Assembly (NCBI GenBank): GCA_905210995.1
Contig: CAJLZE010000004.1
Location: 1-54,203 of the forward strand
Length of the DNA: 54,203 nt
Direction: 5' to 3'
Origin: an uncultured Anaerotruncus sp.
GTDB lineage: Bacteria > Bacillota > Clostridia > Oscillospirales > CAG-272
Shown: positions 36,407-45,340 of the stretch, in pieces
How the letters are laid out: each line of letters starts with the position of its first letter
Numbering within the stretch: the first letter of the stretch is position 1
The notes under the pieces: model-generated
What the model was told of the DNA's origin: nothing
The model's input: only the letters and a program-made list of their open reading frames with translations
Database searches by the model: none
Translations under genes and position numbers: made by a program

Positions 36407-36456
36407 GTCTCCGGGGTAATAAAATTATTTCATAATAATTTTATTACCCCGGAGAC
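36407..36456 (-). promoter_or_regulatory. 23-bp perfect hairpin burying the carboxypeptidase ribosome site
   Basis: The arms 36407-36429 and 36434-36456 are perfectly complementary over 23 bp with a 4-base loop. The arm nearest the gene includes GGAGAC, the only ribosome site, ending 4 bases before the ATG (36402). No T-tract follows, so a translation block or RNA-processing site is more likely than termination. Confidence 0.75.
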
Positions 36457-36467
36457 CGGCTTATTCT

Positions 36468-36890
36468 TTATTTATCGTCGTCCTTGTCCTTGGAAAATAC
36501 GGATCTGATCTTGGCTATGATCTCGGGAGAGCGCTCGATAACGCCCGCGACCTGCTCGATAGCGCCGCTCTGGGCTTCCATACCGACGTTTATCATATCG
36601 ACGCTGCCGTCAGCACCGACAACGAGAAAGCCAACGGGGGATATCGAAAGACCGGTACCGCCGCCGCCGCCGAAATTCTGAAGTCTTGCGCGCATTGCCT
36701 CTTCGTTTTTGCCGTTGAAGTCCATGCCGCCGGAGGCAAAGCCCATCGATATCTTTGAGACGGGTATGATAACGGTGCCGGAGGGGGTGCTGATGGGGTT
36801 CCCGATAACGGTGTTCGCGTCGATCATGGAACGGATGTTTTCAAGCGATGACTGGATGATTTCCTGAAGTTTGTTTTCTGATGAAGCCAT
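36468..36890 (-). CDS. gerW: GerW/YtfJ-family sporulation protein
   Basis: 140 residues of the YtfJ family. Recognisable segments are IRSMIDANTVIGNPI, VIIPVSKISMGFASGG, a Gly-rich loop GGGGGTGLSISPVGFLVV and the terminal acidic tail. In Bacillus, GerW is needed for L-alanine-triggered spore germination; non-sporulating relatives also keep homologues, so this alone does not prove sporulation. It directly follows a DUF2953-like gene, the usual pairing. Confidence 0.9.
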   Translation of the reverse strand: MASSENKLQEIIQSSLENIRSMIDANTVIGNPISTPSGTVIIPVSKISMGFASGGMDFNGKNEEAMRARLQNFGGGGGTGLSISPVGFLVVGADGSVDMINVGMEAQSGAIEQVAGVIERSPEIIAKIRSVFSKDKDDDK

Positions 36891-36913
36891 GACGGTTTCC
36901 TTTCGTATATGAT

Positions 36914-37594
36914 TTATTTCCTGATCTCTTTCTTTATGAAGGTGATACCGGTGCGTATCAGTATGTCTATGACCTGCCAGACACGGAGAGAGAAGCCTAT
37001 CTCGATGTCGGCGGTCGTTTTTTCGGAGAGATAATCGGCGTGGATATCAACGTCGGCGCGTGCGGCGTTTTTCAACGTTTTGGTGCTGTCGAGCAGCGCG
37101 GCGATGTACGCCGCCGACTGCGCCACCGTGCCGTAGAGTATTGCGGTGCTTGCCGCGTCGCCGGTCGCAACGTTTATGTGCAGGCGCGCCACGCGCACAC
37201 GCAGATGCTTTGCAAATCTGCCGACGGCAGTCTTTACGAGCGCAAGGATAAGTGATATCGTTTCACCGAGCGGCTTTTTTTTGACCTTGCCCTGCTTTTT
37301 CAGTTCTGCTTTTTCAGCTTTTTCGGCGTCCTTGCGGGCTTTTTTCGCCTTTTTCTTCTGCGCTTCCTTTTCGGCTTTGCGCCGTGCCTTTTCCTCGCGT
37401 TTTGCGATCTTTTTGGGAGTGAAATCGCGCGGACGCACTTTTTTCGGTTTGCGCGGCATTATCGTCAGCTTTATGCCGCATATGCGGACGGCGAGCCCGA
37501 AGTCGTCGGCGTATTTGATGATAACCTCGGCGCGGATCATTGCAATGGCAAAAAACACGAGAAATATCCCGCCGAGAATATACAGTGCCGTCAA
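36914..37594 (-). CDS. DUF2953 (YtfI-like) membrane-anchored protein
   Basis: 226 residues. One N-terminal hydrophobic helix (about 2-20) is followed by a very Lys/Ala/Glu-rich charged segment (about 48-110) probably forming a long helix. A C-terminal region (about 110-226) contains repeated hydrophobic beta segments such as RVRVARLHINVATGDAAST. It precedes gerW as ytfI precedes ytfJ in Bacillus. Function is unknown. The low-complexity charged segment is longer than I expect for the family. Confidence 0.8.
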   Translation of the reverse strand: MTALYILGGIFLVFFAIAMIRAEVIIKYADDFGLAVRICGIKLTIMPRKPKKVRPRDFTPKKIAKREEKARRKAEKEAQKKKAKKARKDAEKAEKAELKKQGKVKKKPLGETISLILALVKTAVGRFAKHLRVRVARLHINVATGDAASTAILYGTVAQSAAYIAALLDSTKTLKNAARADVDIHADYLSEKTTADIEIGFSLRVWQVIDILIRTGITFIKKEIRK

Positions 37595-37636
37595 CCGATC
37601 ACCTCCATCTGTGCATTCGCGTTAAGCGTAAGCGGA

Positions 37637-38248
37637 TCAGTTTCCGCCTTCGCCGTCAGTCTCCGCGCTGTTTTCTTCATCCTCGCTCTTGTTTGCCAGA
37701 GCATCTACCGCGGCAAGGACCGACGACGCCTCGGGAAGCTCACCGAGCGACGAGAGCCCGAAAACGCGCAGGAATTTGTCTGTTGTGCCGTAGAGCATCG
37801 GTCGCCCGGGCGCGTCGAGCCTTCCGACGGGCTCAAGCAGCTCTTTGTCGAGCAGAGCGCCGACGGCATATGCCGAGTCAACGCCGCGCACGGTGTCGAT
37901 AAATGCGCGCGTGACAGGCTGATTGTACGCTGCGATGGCAAGCACCTCGAGTGACGATGCCGAAAGGTTGCCGCCGCGCTTGATGCCGAGCGCCTCGCGG
38001 ATGTAGGGAAGATATTTTTCGTTCGTGCAGAGCTGGCAGCTCTTGTCGAAGGTCAGCAGCATGACGCCGCGAGTTTCGTCGGAGTTCCAACGCTCCGCGA
38101 TGTGTCCGGCGAGCTGCTTTGCATCACGCGCGCTCAGCCCCAACACATCGCCGAGCTTTGAGTATTCCATGGGATGTCCCGCAGCGAAAAGGATAGCCTC
38201 TATCGCGCCTTCGAGCTGCTTTATATCGGTAAGCTGTTCGTTTTCCAA
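37637..38248 (-). CDS. scpB: Segregation and condensation protein B
   Basis: 203 residues with two winged-helix domains. Typical segments are EGAIEAILFAAGHPMEYSKL at the N-terminus and SLEVLAIAAYNQPVTRAFID followed by GVDSAYAVGALLDKELLEPVG. It forms the condensin-like complex with SMC and ScpA for chromosome compaction. It lies 26 bases after scpA. The C-terminal 25 residues are acidic and not conserved. Confidence 0.94.
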   Translation of the reverse strand: MENEQLTDIKQLEGAIEAILFAAGHPMEYSKLGDVLGLSARDAKQLAGHIAERWNSDETRGVMLLTFDKSCQLCTNEKYLPYIREALGIKRGGNLSASSLEVLAIAAYNQPVTRAFIDTVRGVDSAYAVGALLDKELLEPVGRLDAPGRPMLYGTTDKFLRVFGLSSLGELPEASSVLAAVDALANKSEDEENSAETDGEGGN

Positions 38249-38274
38249 TTGAATTTACCCGTTACCTTCCGTTT

Positions 38275-39057
38275 TTATCTGTTCATTTCGGCAAGATCGG
38301 CGTTCTCGGCTTCCGTATCATCGGGAGCGACGCCGACGGCAAATCGTGTGCGTGTGCCGTGAAGAGTTTCGAATTCGTCGGCTCCCTCTATTATCACCAG
38401 CCGGCGCATTTTTACGAGCTCGAGCACGCCGATGAAAATTGCGACAAGATCGGGGCGGGACACGGCGTCGTCAAGCAGCGTGCCGAGGTCGCATGACTGC
38501 ACGCCGTCCGAGAAATGCTTCATGATGCCTATTATCTTCAGCTCCACCGGGATTATCGGCTTTGCCATAGGGCGCACAAGCTCCCCGCGCGCCTCCTTGT
38601 GCGTGTTTGCATAGGATAGCACGCGCCGCATCGCGTCGTAGAGCTTCTGCGGGTCCTGATCGGCGACGAAGGTCTTGTCCACCGATATCTCGTCGGTATC
38701 CTTTGCCATTCGTCCGCCGTAGATCTTGAAGCGCTCGCCGAGCTTTTCGGCTGCCTTTTTTGCCGCCTCGAGCCTTGCGATAGCCTCGGCAAGCCGTGCA
38801 CGCGGGTCTTCCTCTTCGGGCACCTCACGCGGCAGCAGCATACGGCTCTTTATCAGCATGAGCTCGCTTGCCATGCTGAGAAATTCGACCGCAAGCTCAA
38901 TGTCAAGCTCCTGTGCCTTTGCGATATATTCGATATACTGGTCGCAGATGAGCGAAATCGGGATATCCTCGATCTGCACCTTGTTTTTGTGTATCAGGTT
39001 CAGAAGAAGGTCAAGAGGACCTTCGAATTTTTCAAGCTTATATGTGATCTCTTCCAC
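38275..39057 (-). CDS. scpA: Segregation and condensation protein A (kleisin)
   Basis: 260 residues. The kleisin N-terminus (YKLEKFEGPLDLLLNLIHKNK) binds the SMC neck, the middle segment EFLSMASELMLIKSRMLLPRE is diagnostic, and a winged helix at the C-terminus binds the SMC head. It bridges SMC and ScpB. It is preceded by the M50 protease gene (24-base gap) and followed by scpB, as in many Firmicutes. Confidence 0.95.
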   Translation of the reverse strand: MEEITYKLEKFEGPLDLLLNLIHKNKVQIEDIPISLICDQYIEYIAKAQELDIELAVEFLSMASELMLIKSRMLLPREVPEEEDPRARLAEAIARLEAAKKAAEKLGERFKIYGGRMAKDTDEISVDKTFVADQDPQKLYDAMRRVLSYANTHKEARGELVRPMAKPIIPVELKIIGIMKHFSDGVQSCDLGTLLDDAVSRPDLVAIFIGVLELVKMRRLVIIEGADEFETLHGTRTRFAVGVAPDDTEAENADLAEMNR

Positions 39058-39081
39058 AGTCTCTGCTCCTGTCCCGATCGG

Positions 39082-39780
39082 TCAGCGGAATATCGGAATA
39101 AGGCTCCACAGCCCGTACATTCCGTCGAGCACATGATTCGAGATCCATGTGAGCGGTACCGACAGAACGCCGAGCCAGAGCAGGGCGAAAAGAGCGATCG
39201 AAATATATTTTTCGTATTTCATTATGCCGAAATACCATTTTACGGGCAGGAAGATATAAAACAGGCGCGAGCCGTCAAGCGGCGGCACGGGAATGAGGTT
39301 GAACACGGCAAGGTATACGTTGAGTTCGGCGCCCATCTGAAGAAATGTCAGCCAAACGTATATCACCATCGGCGCCGATGCCGCCACAGAGGGGAACAGG
39401 CGGACGGTCAGCAGGTATGAGATCTCGTAAAGGGAAACAAAAATAAAACCGAGAACAATATTTGAGAGAGGTCCCGCGGCTGCCGTGAGAGCCATATCGC
39501 GGCGCGGTTTTTTGAAATAGCGCGAATTCACCGGCACGGGATTTGCCCAACCGAAGCCGAAAAGCAGCATGCAGATGAATCCGACAAGGTCAAGATGCTT
39601 GAACGGATTGAGCGTGAGCCTGCCGAGGTTGCGGGCGGTGGGGTCGCCGAGCTTGTTTGCCATCCATGCGTGAGATGCCTCATGCACGGAGAGCGAAAGC
39701 AGTATTATCGGCAGTGTCAGAAGCAGACTTATCAGGTATGACGAGATGTTGCCGCCTTTTGTTATGAGATATCTGAACAT
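39082..39780 (-). CDS. Site-2 protease family (M50) membrane metalloprotease
   Basis: 232 residues with about five or six hydrophobic helices. The zinc motif HEASH lies in LSVHEASHAWMANKLGD (about residue 33) and the second metal-ligand motif in VPPLDGSRLFY (about 155). This is the short, PDZ-less Rip-type rhomboid-like S2P that is commonly linked to scpAB. Substrates are unknown. It lies 30 bases after engB and may start the scpAB transcript. Confidence 0.9.
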   Translation of the reverse strand: MFRYLITKGGNISSYLISLLLTLPIILLSLSVHEASHAWMANKLGDPTARNLGRLTLNPFKHLDLVGFICMLLFGFGWANPVPVNSRYFKKPRRDMALTAAAGPLSNIVLGFIFVSLYEISYLLTVRLFPSVAASAPMVIYVWLTFLQMGAELNVYLAVFNLIPVPPLDGSRLFYIFLPVKWYFGIMKYEKYISIALFALLWLGVLSVPLTWISNHVLDGMYGLWSLIPIFR

Positions 39781-39810
39781 GTCAAATCCTTTTTGTTCCC
39801 GTCGTTACGG

Positions 39811-40416
39811 TTATTTGGAAGCTGCGCCGATAATGAGCCGCCAAAGCTCGTCCTTGCCCTCTCCGTTCACGGCGGAGAAGGGAATCACCGGTGTTCCGGC
39901 GGGTATCTGCGGGCAGGAGACGATCTTTTCCATAGCTTCGGTGCGTGCTTTTTTTGATGAGAGCTTGTCGGCTTTTGTTGCGGCGACTGCAAACGGAACA
40001 CCCGAGGCGCCGAGCCATTCGAGCATCATTACGTCATCGGCTGTCGGACCGACACGCATATCTATGAGCTGAAGGACCAGCATTATGCGGTCGTGTGAGG
40101 GATTGTTCGTGAAATATCCGTCGGTAAGCTCCGACCAGCGTGCCTTGTCCTCCTGCGGGCGCTTGGCATAGCCGTACCCGGGCAGGTCAACGAGAAAAAG
40201 CTTTCCGTCAACGTCGTAGAAATTGACGGTTATCGTTTTGCCCGGCGCGGAGCTGACACGCGCAAGCGCACGTCGTCCGAGCAGGGTGTTTATGAGCGAG
40301 CTCTTGCCGACGTTCGAGCGCCCGGCAAGTGCGATCTGCGGTGTTGCCGAACGCGGGAACTGACGCGGCATGCCCGCAGTTATTTTAAGCGATATGTTAT
40401 TGAGATTGAGCGCCAT
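39811..40416 (-). CDS. engB: Ribosome biogenesis GTPase EngB (YsxC/YihA)
   Basis: 201-residue GTPase needed for assembly of the large ribosomal subunit. Motifs are G1 AGRSNVGKSS (about 32), G2 PGKTITVNF, G3 DLPGYGYAK and G4 ATKADKL. Its first codons overlap the last 20 bases of lon, with AAGGAG just upstream, so the two genes are coupled. This lon-engB pair is conserved in Firmicutes. Confidence 0.95.
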   Translation of the reverse strand: MALNLNNISLKITAGMPRQFPRSATPQIALAGRSNVGKSSLINTLLGRRALARVSSAPGKTITVNFYDVDGKLFLVDLPGYGYAKRPQEDKARWSELTDGYFTNNPSHDRIMLVLQLIDMRVGPTADDVMMLEWLGASGVPFAVAATKADKLSSKKARTEAMEKIVSCPQIPAGTPVIPFSAVNGEGKDELWRLIIGAASK

Positions 40417-42844
40417 CGGCGGTTACTCCTTGAACAGGTCTTTCGCAGAGCGGCGGGATCACGACAAGCGTCTCGCCGGTGCTCTTTTTTGCTGTGTCGT
40501 TGACTGTGATGGGAACTGCGTTGCGGCGCAGCGCGTTATCAAGCACCTCACGGACGTTTGAGATCGGAATGAAACGGAGTGCTGCGCGCGCTTCGGGATC
40601 GATCTCGTCAAGATCTCCGGTGTTTGCCTTCGGGATGAGCACGGTCCCGACTCCCGCGGCATATGCCGCCATGGTCTTTTCGCGCAGCCCTCCGATAGGC
40701 AGGACTCTGCCAGTGAGCGTGACCTCGCCGGTCATTGCAACGTCGTGCGCCACCGGGATGTGCGCGAGCGCACTGACAAGTGCCGTTACCATTGTGACTC
40801 CCGCCGAGGGACCGTCCTTCGGCACGGCTCCTTCGGGAACGTGAATGTGTATATCCTTGGTCTTGTAGAAATCGGTGGGTATGCCGTACTCGCGCGCGAC
40901 CTGACGGACGTAGCTGAGCGCGGTCTCGGCGGATTCCTTCATAACGTCGCCGAGCTTACCGGTGAGTTCAAGCTTGCCCGTGCCGTCAAGCACAGCCGCT
41001 TCGACCTTAAGCATATCGCCGCCGTCTTCGGTGTACGCCAGCCCGTTCACAACACCGACAAGATCCTCGTCGTCTATCTTTTCGGGCATTATCTTGCGTG
41101 CGCCGAGATAGGATGCGACGTCTCCCTTGTCTATCGTAACAGACTTGAGCTTTCCGTCGCTGTCTACTATCTTTTTTGCTGCTTTGCGGCACAGCTCGGC
41201 TATCGTGCGTTCGAGATTACGTACGCCCGCCTCGCGTGTGTAGCAGTCGATGACCTCGTATATCGCTTCATCGGTGAGCCTGAGCGTGCGGCGCGTGAGC
41301 CCGTGACGTTTTATCTGCTTGGGAATGAGATGATCTTTGGCTATTGCCAGCTTTTCGCGGCGCGTGTAGCTTGAAAGCTCAATGACCTCCATACGGTCTA
41401 TGAGGGGACGCGGCACCGTTTCGAGCGTGTTTGCCGTCGTGATGAAAAGGCATTCCGAAAGGTCGAAGGGAAGCTCGACAAAATGATCGCGGAATGTCTT
41501 GTTCTGCTCTGGGTCGAGCACCTCAAGCAGCGCCGAGGCAGGGTCGCCGTGTGCGTCGGAGGTCAGCTTGTCGACCTCGTCGAGCAGAATGAGCGGGTTT
41601 TTGACCTTTGCCTTGATAAGAGCGTCGATAATGCGCCCGGGCATTGCGGCAACATAGGTCTTTCTGTGACCGCGGATGTCCGCCTCGTCACGCACGCCGC
41701 CGAGAGATACGCGGACGTACTTGCGGTTCATCGCATGGGCGACGGAGGCTGCTATCGAGGTCTTGCCGGTGCCGGGAGGGCCCACAAGACATATTATTTG
41801 GTTCTTCAGGTCGGGATTAAGCTGTTTTACCGCAAGAAATTCAAGAATTCTTGTCTTGACCTTATCAAGCCACTCGTGATCGGCGTCAAGTATCTTTTTT
41901 GCCGCCGCAACGTTCACGCGGTCGCGGGTACGTGTGTTCCACGGTATCTCAAGACAGGTGTCGAGATAGCTGCGCAGCACGGTCGCCTCGGCTGAGCCGA
42001 AGGGCGTGCGCGATAGGCGCTCGTTTTCCTTGAGGAGCTTTTCGCGCACCTCGTCCGGCAGATGCGCCTTATTAATCTTTTCGGCATAATCGTCGGGGTC
42101 GTCGCCGCCTCCGAGCTCGTCCTCAATGACCTTCATCTGCTCGCGCAGATAATAATCGCGCTGACTGCGTGCGATGTTGTCGCGCACCTTGCGGTGTATA
42201 TCCTGCTCGCACTCAAGCAGCTCGCACTCGCGGTTGAGTATGCGTATGAGCTTGAATATACGTGCAAGCGGTTCATACTCGTCGAGCACCTCCTGCTTGT
42301 CTGTGTATTTCACAAGAACGGCGGAAGCGATGAAGTCGGCAAGCAGACCGGGGGATGTCACACCGTGGGCGGCAAGCTTGATGTCGGAGGTGACATTGGG
42401 CATAAAGCCAACGATCTTATCGAAGATATCGAGCGCTTCGCGCATATACGCCTCGCCCTTTATGCCGCCGTTGTCGGCGATCTCCACCGTGCGCGAAAGC
42501 GCATCGGCGTCGATCAGCTTGCCTGTCTTGCGGTATTCGGTGACCGTTGCGCGGGAAAGTCCCTCGCAGATTATTCTGACACCGCCCGACGTTTTTGCCG
42601 TCTGGCGCAGGCGTGCCACGGTGCCGGTCCTGTAAAGATCTGCGGGCTTTACCTCGCTGTCTGTCGTGACCTTTGCGCAGACGATAAGGCAAAGCCTGTC
42701 TGCGGAATTTGCGGCGTCTATTGCGGCACGGCCGCATTCGTCGCCGATCTCAAAGCTTATCGGAATGCCGGGAAAAGCGACAGCCTCGCGCAGCGGGAGC
42801 ACCAGGAGGGTCAGCTTTTCGGCTTTTTCTATGTATTCTGACAT
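40397..42844 (-). CDS. lon: ATP-dependent Lon protease
   Basis: 815-residue cytoplasmic AAA+ protease. Domains in order: LAN substrate-binding N-domain (about 10-200), coiled coil, AAA+ module with Walker A GPPGTGKTS (about 360) and Walker B LILLDEVDKL, and a C-terminal peptidase with catalytic Ser in PKDGPSAGVT (about 685) and Lys in GGLREKTMAA (about 728). The start was placed at 42844 (MSEYIEKAEKL), where AAAGGA lies 12 bases upstream; an in-frame ATG at 42877 would add 11 non-family residues. Confidence 0.96.
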   Translation of the reverse strand: MSEYIEKAEKLTLLVLPLREAVAFPGIPISFEIGDECGRAAIDAANSADRLCLIVCAKVTTDSEVKPADLYRTGTVARLRQTAKTSGGVRIICEGLSRATVTEYRKTGKLIDADALSRTVEIADNGGIKGEAYMREALDIFDKIVGFMPNVTSDIKLAAHGVTSPGLLADFIASAVLVKYTDKQEVLDEYEPLARIFKLIRILNRECELLECEQDIHRKVRDNIARSQRDYYLREQMKVIEDELGGGDDPDDYAEKINKAHLPDEVREKLLKENERLSRTPFGSAEATVLRSYLDTCLEIPWNTRTRDRVNVAAAKKILDADHEWLDKVKTRILEFLAVKQLNPDLKNQIICLVGPPGTGKTSIAASVAHAMNRKYVRVSLGGVRDEADIRGHRKTYVAAMPGRIIDALIKAKVKNPLILLDEVDKLTSDAHGDPASALLEVLDPEQNKTFRDHFVELPFDLSECLFITTANTLETVPRPLIDRMEVIELSSYTRREKLAIAKDHLIPKQIKRHGLTRRTLRLTDEAIYEVIDCYTREAGVRNLERTIAELCRKAAKKIVDSDGKLKSVTIDKGDVASYLGARKIMPEKIDDEDLVGVVNGLAYTEDGGDMLKVEAAVLDGTGKLELTGKLGDVMKESAETALSYVRQVAREYGIPTDFYKTKDIHIHVPEGAVPKDGPSAGVTMVTALVSALAHIPVAHDVAMTGEVTLTGRVLPIGGLREKTMAAYAAGVGTVLIPKANTGDLDEIDPEARAALRFIPISNVREVLDNALRRNAVPITVNDTAKKSTGETLVVIPPLCERPVQGVTADGAQSQ

Positions 42845-42900
42845 ATTGTCGTCGGATCCTTTCGTATGGGAACGCATATGCGTTCCCGCAATTCATTTTT

Positions 42901-43530
42901 TCAGTCTTTTATCTCAATAAAACCGTCAAGGGTAAGTTTGTCTATCGCAACACCGGAGTATTCGCCGCGGAACTGCCATGAGGTCGAGACCTCGGCGCTG
43001 CCGCAGCCGCCGACGAGCGGCATGGTTATCACCTGCTCGCCGAGAAATATCTCGGTGCGGTCGTCGCCGCTGTATTCGATGTCGGGGGCATCGTAGTAAT
43101 ATGTCTTGCCGAGGACCTCAAGCGGGCAGCCCTTGCGTTCGGACACCGAGAGAGCGTGGGTGCTGATCTTTACGGTGACGCGCACCTTTGCCGTGTCCTG
43201 CGTGCGCGAGAGCGTTTCCCAGTAGAGGACAAGATGAAGGAGCCCCATGTCCGGCGCCTCTATCCTGCCCGAGCGTGCAGGGTGTTCGGGCACGCGTTCG
43301 GATGATATCGGGACTATCGTGGCGGGATGTGAACCGTCGGGATCGGGCACCGGTGCGTCCGTTGCCGGATGGTGTGCTCCGCCCGTGTCATGTGAGGGAC
43401 GGGATATGCTGTCTGAGGAAGCTCCGCCGTTTTTGCCGAGTGCGAACCCGCCGTATATCAGGAGGGCGACCAGCAGGACGGAGGTGGTCACCAACAGCAC
43501 TATCATAAGTTTTTGTGAGTTGATCTTCAT
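42901..43530 (-). CDS. Membrane-anchored protein of unknown function
   Basis: 209 residues. An N-terminal hydrophobic helix (about 8-32) anchors the protein, followed by a Pro/Ser/His-rich linker (about 33-90) and a beta-rich domain with several aromatic and Thr/Val strands (TAKVRVTVKISTHALS, GKTYYYDAPDIEY). No cleavage site or lipobox is clear. I do not recognise the family. It lies between rnhA and lon on the same strand. The nearest purine-rich ribosome site is unusually far (about 24 bases) from the ATG. Confidence 0.7.
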   Translation of the reverse strand: MKINSQKLMIVLLVTTSVLLVALLIYGGFALGKNGGASSDSISRPSHDTGGAHHPATDAPVPDPDGSHPATIVPISSERVPEHPARSGRIEAPDMGLLHLVLYWETLSRTQDTAKVRVTVKISTHALSVSERKGCPLEVLGKTYYYDAPDIEYSGDDRTEIFLGEQVITMPLVGGCGSAEVSTSWQFRGEYSGVAIDKLTLDGFIEIKD

Positions 43531-43597
43531 TTTTTCTGTTTGTGTGTGAAAAGCCTTTCGTGTTCATGCTATGACTGCGCGCCCTGCGGCGCATGGG

Positions 43598-44038
43598 TCA
43601 GGATCTGTATTTTGCGTACTGAGCGACCGCGAGCGCGTCGCAGCGTTCGTTGTATTCGTGTCCCGCGTGTCCCTTGATCCATGATAGCGTGACCTTGTGC
43701 GTTGCCGTCAGCTCGAGCAGACGCTCCCAAAGGTCGGGATTGAGCGCGGGCGAGCCGTCGCTTTTCTTCCAGCCGCGCTTTTTCCAGCCGAGTGCCCATT
43801 TTTTTTCAAGCCCGTCGCAAAGATAGCGCGAATCCGTCGTGAGCGTTACTTCGCACGGCTCGCGCAATGCTTCGAGCGCGCGTATCGCGGCGGTCAGCTC
43901 CATGCGATTGTTGGTGGTATGCGCCTCGCCGCCCGAAAGCTCTCGTTCGCGTTCGCCGTAGACAAGCACCGCGCCCCATCCGCCGGGACCGGGATTGCCC
44001 GAGCAGGCACCGTCCGTATATATGTCAACGTGTTTCAT
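43598..44038 (-). CDS. rnhA: Ribonuclease HI
   Basis: Degrades RNA in RNA-DNA hybrids such as Okazaki primers and R-loops. The 146-residue protein shows the four catalytic acids: Asp in YTDGACSGNPGPGG (residue 8), Glu in NNRMELTAAI (about 47), Asp in LTTDSRYLCDG (about 69) and Asp in YNERCDALAVAQ (about 133). It is the first gene of the minus-strand block, with its own promoter divergent from the E2-like gene. Confidence 0.96.
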   Translation of the reverse strand: MKHVDIYTDGACSGNPGPGGWGAVLVYGERERELSGGEAHTTNNRMELTAAIRALEALREPCEVTLTTDSRYLCDGLEKKWALGWKKRGWKKSDGSPALNPDLWERLLELTATHKVTLSWIKGHAGHEYNERCDALAVAQYAKYRS

Positions 44039-44071
44039 GTTTCCTCGATCCAGTTAAAATTATACATTATA

Positions 44072-44100
44072 ATTATACAATATTCCCGATGAAAAATCAA
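44072..44100 (-). promoter_or_regulatory. Promoter for rnhA
   Basis: On the minus strand TTGATT (44095-44100) and TATAAT (44072-44077) with a 17-base spacer, about 35 bases before the start codon. Confidence 0.75.
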
Positions 44101-44192
44101 TAGTAATATTGTGTACGCTTTATAAACTGAAAAACAGGCATCCGGCATATCGGCGGATATATATTTTATCGTAGTTTTTTTATTGTTTTTAC

Positions 44193-44221
44193 TTGATTTT
44201 CATGCGGAAAAAGTGTATAAT
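44193..44221 (+). promoter_or_regulatory. Promoter for E2/CAT-fold protein gene
   Basis: TTGATT (44193-44198) and TATAAT (44216-44221) with a 17-base spacer, about 55 bases before the ATG at 44277. Confidence 0.75.
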
Positions 44222-44276
44222 GTTCTATCCGCCGTTATAGCTATATCGGTGTGAAAAAATGAAAGGTGGTGACACA

Positions 44277-45275
44277 ATGGAAAACGAAAAGGATGTCGCT
44301 TCCGAGGTGGCAACAGCCGAACCGACCGCAACGACCGAGGTCCCGCAGAAGACCGCAAATGCGCCGGCTACGACTGAGGAGAATCCGCTTGCTTACCGCA
44401 AACGCAAGAGACGTCTCGGCGACCGCAGGGAAGGCCGCAAGCTCCGCACGATACAGCCGGTGCTTCGCCTCATGCCCTACATAATGCCGAAGCGCAGTGA
44501 TGCGCTCAACACCTTTTACGATCGTTTGGAGATCAGCCGTGTAGATGACCTTTGCCGACGCAAAGTCAGAGAAGGAAAAATTCATTTTTCGGCGCTTCAT
44601 GTGCTGCTTGCGGCGTATCTGCGTACAATATCGCAGCGCCCGGGCATCAACCGTTTCGTAAGCGGTCAGAAAATTTTCGCGCGTAACGAGATCGTCTTTG
44701 TAATGACGGTCAAAAAGGAGCTGTCGCTCAATGCCCCGGAGACTCTTATCAAGGTGAAATTCAACCCGTCGGATACCCTTGATGAGGTCTACGAGAAATT
44801 CAACGCTACGGCACAGGCGGCTATCGCCTCGATGGATCACCCCACCGAGTTCGATAAGCTCAGCAAGGTACTCTCGCTCATACCCGGTCAACTGCTCAGG
44901 TTCACGATGTGGGTCCTGCGCTGCCTTGACTACATAGGACGCCTGCCCAAGGGGCTTCTTGAGCTGAGTCCTTTCCACGGATCGATGATAATCACGAGCA
45001 TGGGTTCGCTCGGGATAAAACCGATCTACCATCACATCTATGATTTCGGCAACCTCCCGGTCTTTATCTCGTACGGAACGAAAAGCGTGTGCTACGAGTA
45101 TGACCGCAAGGGTGTGCTCAACCGCAAAAAGTACATGGATGTCAAGGTGGTCACTGACGAGCGTATCTGCGACGGGCATTATTATGCCTCGGCGTTCAAG
45201 CTCTACAAGAAGCTTGTCGAGCACCCGGAGGTGCTTGAGACCCGCCCCGACAAGGTGGTCGAGGATATCGACTGA
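44277..45275 (+). CDS. E2/chloramphenicol acetyltransferase-fold protein lacking the catalytic His
   Basis: 332 residues. After a disordered, Thr/Ala-rich acidic head (about 1-40) and a basic patch (RKRKRRLGDRREGRK) comes a domain laid out like the catalytic part of 2-oxoacid dehydrogenase E2 subunits. It has IHFSALHVLLAAYLRTIS, HGSMIITSMGSLGIKPIYHH and the C-terminal motif DERICDGHYYASAF. In active E2 or CAT enzymes this last motif is HxxxDG with a catalytic His; here the His position is Glu. No lipoyl domain, E1 or E3 gene is present. AAAGGTGGTG lies 6 bases before the ATG. It could be a structural or altered-specificity homologue. Confidence 0.75.
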   Translation: MENEKDVASEVATAEPTATTEVPQKTANAPATTEENPLAYRKRKRRLGDRREGRKLRTIQPVLRLMPYIMPKRSDALNTFYDRLEISRVDDLCRRKVREGKIHFSALHVLLAAYLRTISQRPGINRFVSGQKIFARNEIVFVMTVKKELSLNAPETLIKVKFNPSDTLDEVYEKFNATAQAAIASMDHPTEFDKLSKVLSLIPGQLLRFTMWVLRCLDYIGRLPKGLLELSPFHGSMIITSMGSLGIKPIYHHIYDFGNLPVFISYGTKSVCYEYDRKGVLNRKKYMDVKVVTDERICDGHYYASAFKLYKKLVEHPEVLETRPDKVVEDID

Positions 45276-45293
45276 AATACCGCGAACGACTGA

Positions 45294-45340
45294 CAGCCGC
45301 CGCCCGTGCGAAAGCATGAGCGGCGGCTGTTCTTTTTTTT
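45294..45340 (+). terminator. Rho-independent terminator
   Basis: CAGCCGCCGC pairs with GCGGCGGCTG, with an inner CGTGC-GAAA-GCATG hairpin, followed by TTCTTTTTTTT. It serves the E2-like gene, and the T-run touches the 3' end of tcdA on the other strand. Confidence 0.9.

Noticed and set aside
44277..45275. Functional 2-oxoacid dehydrogenase E2 subunit
   Set aside because: No lipoyl domain, no peripheral-subunit-binding domain, no E1 or E3 gene nearby, and the catalytic His is replaced.
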